A stretch of 64,000 nt of DNA from Hydractinia symbiolongicarpus (Eukaryota > Cnidaria > Hydrozoa > Anthoathecata > Hydractiniidae). The DNA is taken from the NCBI RefSeq assembly GCF_029227915.1, contig NC_079876.1:37431828-37495827 (forward strand), in the 5' to 3' direction. The notes beneath the pieces were generated by a model, which worked only from the letters and a program-made list of their open reading frames with translations, ran no database searches and was not told the DNA's origin. Shown here in pieces: positions 58,887 to 64,000 of this stretch; position 1 is the stretch's first letter, and every line of letters begins with the position of its first letter. The position numbers and the translations under genes are program-made.

Positions 58887-61800
58887 TTACAGCGTCAGCG
58901 GTACTGTGTGGATGCCATCCTCGAGTACCTTCCGCTTATCGTATAACGCCGAGAGTCCCAGCTTGTTTTGTTCGTACGTAACCATCCCCTGGTTGCGCAC
59001 CCGGAAACCTACGTTTTTCGCAGTGTCAATAGAGCCATTCAACGCGTTCTTATACCTCTCCCATGTCATAGCGTTATGCTTCTTCCACATGCCTTTACAG
59101 GAGAATTTTGTGCCCTCTTTCCCTTCAACGAAATAGCACTTGGCTGTCGTGGCAATCATCCTAAACCCCATAAACTCAAGCTTAAACAGACCTCCTGTTC
59201 GACTCGAGTACTTATCGGTGACGAGCCAGTTTTTCACGTCTTTGTCGTACTCGTCAAGCAGTTCAGGGCGAACGACATCTCGTAACTCTTCTCCAGAGAT
59301 GGCAAAATAGGCACTGTCCGTATCCATATAAATATATTCAAACTCTCGACGATCCACGTACTTGTCAATGAAGTCATAATAGAACTCCAGCATGCGCAAT
59401 TTGGCCAGCTGGTACACTGCAATGCCGCACTGGTACGCTCTGTCGATATGCACCTTTTTCTTTCCTTCTCGGATCTCGTAAGCATCACCTATCTCCTCAA
59501 GATCTTCAAGGTATGGCGATCTCATCGCTGCATCCACCTTCTTTTCATCTCTCGTGAAGATGGTGTTCGCGTGTCTCGCTAGATCTTCGATCATTTTTCC
59601 ATAGAACGAGTTCCCTTTCAGCTTGGCTGTATCTCCCGCAATACGCTTGTCAGGGTCTTTATCGGCTTGTCGTCGTGCATCCGCAATTTCTTCCGGAAAC
59701 CATGCAAATGGCTTACCTCGTTTGTACTTGATGAACTGGTGAAACGCTGTCACCTTCAGGCCATGGTCAAGGTACCATTTCAGCACGGGCGTGTACAGCA
59801 AGATCTTTTCAGCTTTCATCAACCCTAGAAGCTTACGTGTACCAGGCATACGCTTTCGCCCTGTTGCTTTTAGGTACTCGTGCATGTGCTCAGGGATTTG
59901 ATCGTCGGGTATCTCCTTGACCACAAATAGCGGAGCCATCTCGCTAAATTTGTCATACAGTTCCAGAGGGACCTCGATGTCGACCTGCGCAAAACCGAAG
60001 AAGGATCCATTTTGCACACCTTGTGTTAGTAGCTCGAGATTGTGTTTCGCTGTCGGTGTAGGCACCTTGATCAGCTTTTCCTTCCCACAAGGAAAGTCTT
60101 GCATCAACGTACTCGGGTACAGCATGTTCGCGTCAAGCCCCAAAACAGTTTTGCACTTCCGTGGCTCCTGGTAGATATGGGATCTGATACCAGTCACGTC
60201 TCTCTCGTGGTACCTACAGAACACGATGGCAGGCCCACCGACCATGCCCGTTTGGAGCAGTTCATACGCCTCGTTCTTTGTGCACTCAGTGCAAGCCTTT
60301 TGCACCTTTTTGCACGCCTTGCAACTCTTGGAACTATGTTCCGCGTTGGTGTTGAAGCAGTCTTCATTGCACTTATGCTTACAAGGCTCTCCTGGAGCGT
60401 ATAGCTCTAGCTTTGGATTCAGTTGTAGAGACTTGTTCAAGACGTAGCGCATCGATACGCCTGGAATACTTACCGCGTCTTTCAAAATATCTATCTCGTC
60501 GTCGTAGTGCTGCAGCCTTGTCTTGTCCACGGCTTCGATGAAGGGTTCCACATCGGCTAAATTGTACTCACGCAACCAGTCCATCATGGTGACGCAGCCT
60601 CGCTTGTAAAACTCTGCACGGAATGTTTCATACTCTTCAGGAGAGAGGGTGTTTTTACCAATAAGACTGCTATAGAAGTTCTTGTGCTCCACCGGGCCGA
60701 CGTGGTTTAGCTTGTCATAGCTCGTCAGCCACTCGTATGGGAACACCAGCTTTTGGAGCTTGCAATCCAGAGACTTGCACCATAAGTCGTAGCTCATGCC
60801 AGGAGCTATAAAATTTTTGATATCGAGAAATTTGAACCTCGAGGTCGTAAAGAACATGTAGTTGTTGTCTTTCTTCGCCACTTTGATCTTTTTGCTATCG
60901 TCTTTGGTAATTTGATCGACAAAGTACCGCTTGATCATGTTCAGGTCATACTTTCCACTGTTGAAGCCGATCACGGGCACTTGGTTTACCCACGCGTCCC
61001 ATGCATTCTGAGTCTTGTCCGAAAGCATGTCAAAATCATCGGGTCTCGGGTACATTCTCTCCACTTCATACACGATGTGGGTGTGTCTCTTTTCGAGCTG
61101 CTCCACAAATCGCTTAACCAAGATCTAAGGATCATCGTGCTCCAAGAACGTTGGATCTCCGTTCAGACTATCGTGAACAGCGACGCTGACCGGCCCATGC
61201 TCCGAGATGTATGTTAGATCGGATGTTTGCCGCTGGTGTAAAGGTGTTAGGAGGGCCTCGAAATCAAACACGATGTAGTGAGGGTAGGGTCGAAATTCTT
61301 TCTTGAAGTACCTCTTAGCTTTGGGTGGGCTCTCACACTCTCACACTGTCACGAGGTTGTAGCCAAGTTTTCGGATGCCTTCCTCCTTTGACTTGGTGGC
61401 AATATATCGATTTTTGTTCGTGTTTGTTCCTTGGCAGGGGCATCCGTGCCACTTGCAACCGTGGTACTCATGGACTGTCTCAGTCTCTGGCTCATAGCCG
61501 TCTACCTTGTAGACCTCGTCCCCAAAATCATTTCGTATCACACGCTCTCCTCCATGCCCACATAGCGCGTGATGTATGTGCCTTCCAGTTTCCCTCGACA
61601 TGTATTCTATCCACTGAGAAGCAGCGTAGCTGAAGCCCTCATCGTAAAAGACCATCTCTGACTTGCTAGTCATGCACTTGACCTTCTCACCTTTGCAGAT
61701 AATAGTCGGCTGTTTTCCCTCACACTCTTTCTTTGTGTGCCTTGTTAGGTTTTCAGCTCTGGTGAATCGCTGTTTGCAGACCATGCACTTCCAGTGTTGC

Positions 61801-62924
61801 GTTAAAACATCTATCTTTTTAATGTAAAAACAGTGCCCATCCAACATACCAAGGTTGATCGTGTCTAAATCTTTTTTGTATTGATTCTGACAGTACACGA
61901 GTCTCCAGGGTGCCTTTTCAGAGTTTGTCAGGGGCTCAAAGACTCTGATGTTGATCTTGAAACGCTTTTCTATCCCCTCAAAGTCTACGAGCTTCGTAGC
62001 ACGTACATCTTCCCTCTTTAGTTTGGGATTCCCGTAGTACTCGCGTGCTAGCGCGAGAGCTGGCCTTGTAAGGTACTTTTCTTTTTGCTTCTTATCTTCA
62101 CGTGAGTGTACGGCAAGACATCTCCAGACACACAAATTGTCGGTTCTCTCATCCTCCTTGTCAAAGCTGTAGATGCATTTCTTCTTTCGCAACCAGTCTG
62201 GTAAAGGTCCACAGCCTAACAGGGGCTCCCTTGTGGAGATGATCTTGATCTGCACATGCTGGAAGACTATTTTCCCTTCGTACGATCCTGGGGTCTCGAT
62301 TGTTCTTTCTGGTGGCAAGTACGCCTTCCCCCAAAACTCATGATCTCCTAGATCTAATCGCTGCATTTCGCATTTTTCGATAAATGCTTCGATGTCAGCT
62401 AGGCTCGTAAGCGATCCTTTGCTTCCCTTGCTCTTGTGATACAAAGCCGTGCCACCTCCTGCTTCGTAGATGGTGCAAGCAAAACTGTAGACTACCTTGA
62501 CTCTCATATCTATGTAGGGCGTAACGTCCTCCGCCAGTGGCTGATTAAGGTTCTTGTTGAACCGCCATGTCTTGGCTCGATTTCCGTCTTCCAACATCTG
62601 TGTGTCATTTTCGTCAAAAATATGCTGAATGTCTTAGACGCCTTCGGATCGTTTTTTCTCTTGTGGGAACATGTGTTTGATGTCTTCGACTCCGCTGTAT
62701 TCGTCTTGTATGTCTCCGGCATCGTAAAAGTCCTCTCGCGCTTCGGTTTCGATTTCGTCGTGCAGTGTCGTCCTTCCAGCAATTTGTTCCCTTGCTCTGT
62801 TATAGTAAGAAGTAACAGTGTCTCGTACACTCTTCAGGCGATCGGCAAGAGCGTCGCGAGTTGCTGCTACTGGCGCTGAGACAGCGCTATATAATTTACT
62901 AATTGCATTCTTGAACCAACTCAT
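58887..62924 (-). pseudogene. Protein-primed family B DNA polymerase, three in-frame stops
   Basis: One frame of 1,346 codons from ATG 62924 to TAA 58887, broken by TAA 62634-62636, TGA 61341-61343 and TAG 61125-61127. Seen, in order: an amphipathic/charged N-terminal segment (first 96 codons); a block with EDGNRAKTWRF; a C2H2-like finger (CMVCKQRFTRAENLTRH); VDGYEPETETVHEYHGCKWH, an endonuclease-like motif; exonuclease I YIVFDFEA (near 61265), II VIGFNSGKYDLNM and III YNLADVEPF; a Cys-rich insert (C..C....C..C near 60300-60390); motif A LDANMLYPSTLM, motif B KLKGNSFYGKM and motif C YMDTDSAYF. Known: replicates the element from a protein primer. All catalytic motifs persist, so the stops are recent. 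Whether the first 96 codons were a separate gene is open. Confidence 0.92.
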
Positions 62925-62926
62925 TT

Positions 62927-62938
62927 CTCTTTATTATA
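62927..62938 (-). promoter_or_regulatory. Start-proximal TATAATAAAGAG of the polymerase gene
   Basis: Minus-strand 12-mer identical to the one before the gene at 47013, here 2 bp before the ATG. Confidence 0.5.
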
Positions 62939-62949
62939 AGTAGATTCAA

Positions 62950-63010
62950 ACTTCAACTAACAGCGGTCGCAATTTGAGTGGGGAATTCCCCTATTCAAAC
63001 AGATTTGCGG
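62950..63010 (-). promoter_or_regulatory. Upstream module A of the polymerase gene, with kB-like site
   Basis: About 61 bp almost repeated at 63408-63471. It contains acttcaactaacag, ggtcgcaatttgagt, the palindrome GGGGAATTCCCC (62980-62991) and agatttgcg. Its gene-proximal edge is 26 bp from the polymerase ATG. The palindrome fits the NF-kB consensus (GGGRNWYYCC-like). Inferred regulatory role. Confidence 0.6.
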
Positions 63011-63064
63011 ATTAAAAGGTGTGGGAGGAGGTCGATGTACTTAAGTTCACTACTTCGTACTTTT

Positions 63065-63382
63065 TCAACGATATAACCAATCGAAATACCTTTTTCGGTT
63101 TTGCTCATCCCTGTAACCGTTCTTAAGCAGGCACTCGACACAATTTGTGCTAAATCTTGGGCTCTTTTTGTTTATTATCCTATACTCGAAATCAAATTTA
63201 AGCTCCCCGCAACAGGGGCACATTTTACCATTACCATATTTTTTCCGACGTTCTTCGAGGGCGGCAGCCTGTATAGCCTCAAGGCACCAGATGCAGGATT
63301 TTTTCCTCTGCCCATCATCCTTTAATCCGAATTTATCAATGGATAAAAATTGTCCACACTGTAGGCATTTTGAGCGTTCCAT
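63065..63382 (-). CDS. Zinc-ribbon protein, 105 residues
   Basis: Intact frame. ATG 63382 is chosen because it begins the Cys-rich domain and has the same 26-bp distance to its upstream module as the polymerase; an open frame further upstream runs through that module. Seen: two Cys4 knuckles, KCLQCGQFLSIDKFG with KKSCIWCLE, and MCPCCGELKFDFEYR with STNCVECLLKNGY, ending in a basic tail. Known: such paired CxxC ribbons bind zinc and often nucleic acid. The first ribbon resembles that of the HNH protein at 58325-58822, but no nuclease motif follows. Inferred: DNA- or RNA-binding regulator, possibly derived from an HNH gene by loss of the nuclease domain. Confidence 0.65.
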   Translation of the reverse strand: MERSKCLQCGQFLSIDKFGLKDDGQRKKSCIWCLEAIQAAALEERRKKYGNGKMCPCCGELKFDFEYRIINKKSPRFSTNCVECLLKNGYRDEQNRKRYFDWLYR

Positions 63383-63407
63383 TCTTCTTTTTACAACTCT
63401 GGTGTAG

Positions 63408-63471
63408 ACTTCAACTAACAGGGGTCGCAATTTGAGTAGGGAATTTCCCTTTCCATTCAAATAGATTTGCG
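63408..63471 (-). promoter_or_regulatory. Upstream module B of the zinc-ribbon gene, with kB-like site
   Basis: Near-copy of module A at the same 26-bp distance from its ATG. Contains GGGAATTTCCC (63439-63449), an exact fit to the classical kB decamer. Confidence 0.6.
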
Positions 63472-63478
63472 CATGCGC
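63469..63478. promoter_or_regulatory. NRF1-like palindrome GCGCATGCGC
   Basis: Perfect match to the NRF1 consensus core, adjoining module B in the terminal region of the element. Confidence 0.45.
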
Positions 63479-63577
63479 GTTTGACAGCAGTTTTGTCGAG
63501 TGCCGTCATTTTTGATGATGTCAGCAAATTTGTTGAATATGACGTGACTTGTACACTCATTTGAGGCATGATGAAAT

Positions 63578-63591
63578 CTGTGACGTCACAG
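63578..63591. promoter_or_regulatory. CRE palindrome CTGTGACGTCACAG
   Basis: Perfect 14-bp palindrome containing TGACGTCA, the full CREB/ATF site. A half site (TGACGT) occurs near 63540. Confidence 0.5.
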
Positions 63592-63682
63592 CTGTTTTAG
63601 GGGGTCTAAAAGCAGCGTTTTTTAATAGGGGTTTGACCGTCGAAACCCTAAAACCGGATTAAATTACCTCCTTACTCTAGCT

Positions 63683-64000
63683 GCTGTGGTAGCGCTTCAT
63701 TTAAGAATTTAGATAAATAAGTCATTCTTTACTGTGGGACCAATCCTATCCGTTATAGCGCGCTGAAGAAATAGCGACAGTTACAAGAACTACATTTCAT
63801 TGTCTTTCTAACAGTGTCAGTCCGTTTGAGTTACAACGGTTGAGTCACATATTCGTACCAACATGTATTTCGTGATATTTTTCAGGTACCACTAGGTTGT
63901 ATGGCTTTTAACAGTGAAACGATTGACTGTGGGACTTAATTGAACTGACTATGGACTGTGACCTTATAAATGTTAAGGTGAGACAATTGGACTCCTAGAA
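63683..64000. repeat. Satellite array resumes, same orientation
   Basis: Starts at gctgtggtagcgcttcatttaag and follows the 373-bp monomer to the window end, with somewhat more substitutions than copies in the main array (for example ttttcaggtaccactagg and aatgttaaggtgag). It resumes 23 bp downstream of the monomer position where the left array stops. Confidence 0.95.

Larger units (their letters stand above)
46413..63682. mobile_element. Maverick/Polinton (adintovirus-like) element, degraded, left end truncated
   Basis: Seen: about 17.3 kb of unique, gene-dense sequence sits between satellite in the same orientation on both sides. It encodes a retroviral-type integrase, a protein-primed family B DNA polymerase, a packaging ATPase and a capsid-type protein. 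Known: this combination defines Polintons, typically 15-20 kb with inverted termini starting AG and 6-bp target duplications. The right edge ends ...actctagct at 63682, which fits the CT end. Its reverse complement is absent from the left edge, where ankyrin coding sequence abuts satellite. The satellite resumes 23 bp further along the monomer, with no target duplication. Inferred: insertion into the array, then loss of the left terminus. At least eight genes are broken, so it is probably immobile. Confidence 0.93.
63383..63682. other. Right terminal region of the Polinton, non-coding
   Basis: About 300 bp without a gene. It holds module B, the NRF1-like site, a CRE palindrome and a terminal stretch ending ...aaattacctccttactctagct. 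Known: Polinton termini are inverted repeats ending CT. The matching left copy is absent in this window, so this is the only preserved terminus. Confidence 0.6.

Noticed and set aside
58906-61217. + strand frames opposite the polymerase
   Set aside because: Antisense shadows; the minus strand carries clear polymerase motifs.
62832-62850. caggcgatcggcaagagc in the polymerase N-terminus as another mini-repeat copy
   Set aside because: Only about 10 bases match the core, and the flanks do not.
47402-62924. Altered genetic code explaining in-frame stops
   Set aside because: TAA, TAG and TGA all interrupt genes, and frameshifts occur as well. Intact genes use ordinary stops, so decay is simpler.

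Overview
The window is eukaryotic nuclear DNA, probably from an invertebrate animal. About 46.4 kb of tandem satellite is followed by a degraded Maverick/Polinton element (adintovirus-like, a large virus-like DNA transposon) of about 17.3 kb, and then satellite again. The host cannot be named from sequence alone. The Polinton gene set resembles elements I know from cnidarians, but that is an impression and not a search result.

Layout. Bases 1-46412 are about 124 head-to-tail copies of an AT-rich satellite monomer of about 373 bp. It has several layers of higher-order repeats: an 11-monomer block of 4,117 bp, a 3,734-bp spaced duplication, 4-monomer blocks of 1,495 and 1,501 bp, and a 3-monomer block of 1,121 bp. 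I see no real gene in it. Bases 46413-63682 are the Polinton. Bases 63683-64000 are the same satellite in the same orientation. It resumes 23 bp further along the monomer than where it stopped, so the element interrupts one array.

Polinton gene order, left to right: an ankyrin-repeat gene cut by the left junction; a possible OB-fold protein and a SAP-like protein; a coiled-coil/membrane protein; a divergent pair of conserved element proteins; two small membrane proteins; the major capsid protein; a membrane-anchored capsid-neighbour protein; the retroviral-like integrase; a BRO-N protein; a small acidic protein; the packaging ATPase; two membrane proteins; a degraded tandem-repeat protein; further small proteins; an HNH-type nuclease; a long protein-primed family B DNA polymerase; and a zinc-ribbon protein near the right end. 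Integrase, polymerase, ATPase and capsid together define a Polinton. I could not find the usual adenain-like maturation protease or a left terminal inverted repeat.

The element looks dead. At least eight genes carry in-frame stops (TAA, TAG and TGA all occur) or frameshifts, including polymerase, capsid, ATPase and integrase. Catalytic motifs are still readable, so decay is fairly recent.

Three patterns deserve most attention. (1) A duplicated upstream module sits exactly 26 bp from the start codons of both the polymerase and the zinc-ribbon gene. Each copy carries a match to the NF-kB site, with NRF1-like and CRE palindromes further out. (2) A short DNA repeat (core GAGCCGCCAGGCGATC) is scattered inside the reading frames of several different genes. 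(3) A family of stem-loops marks the 3' ends of genes, mostly at convergent pairs.
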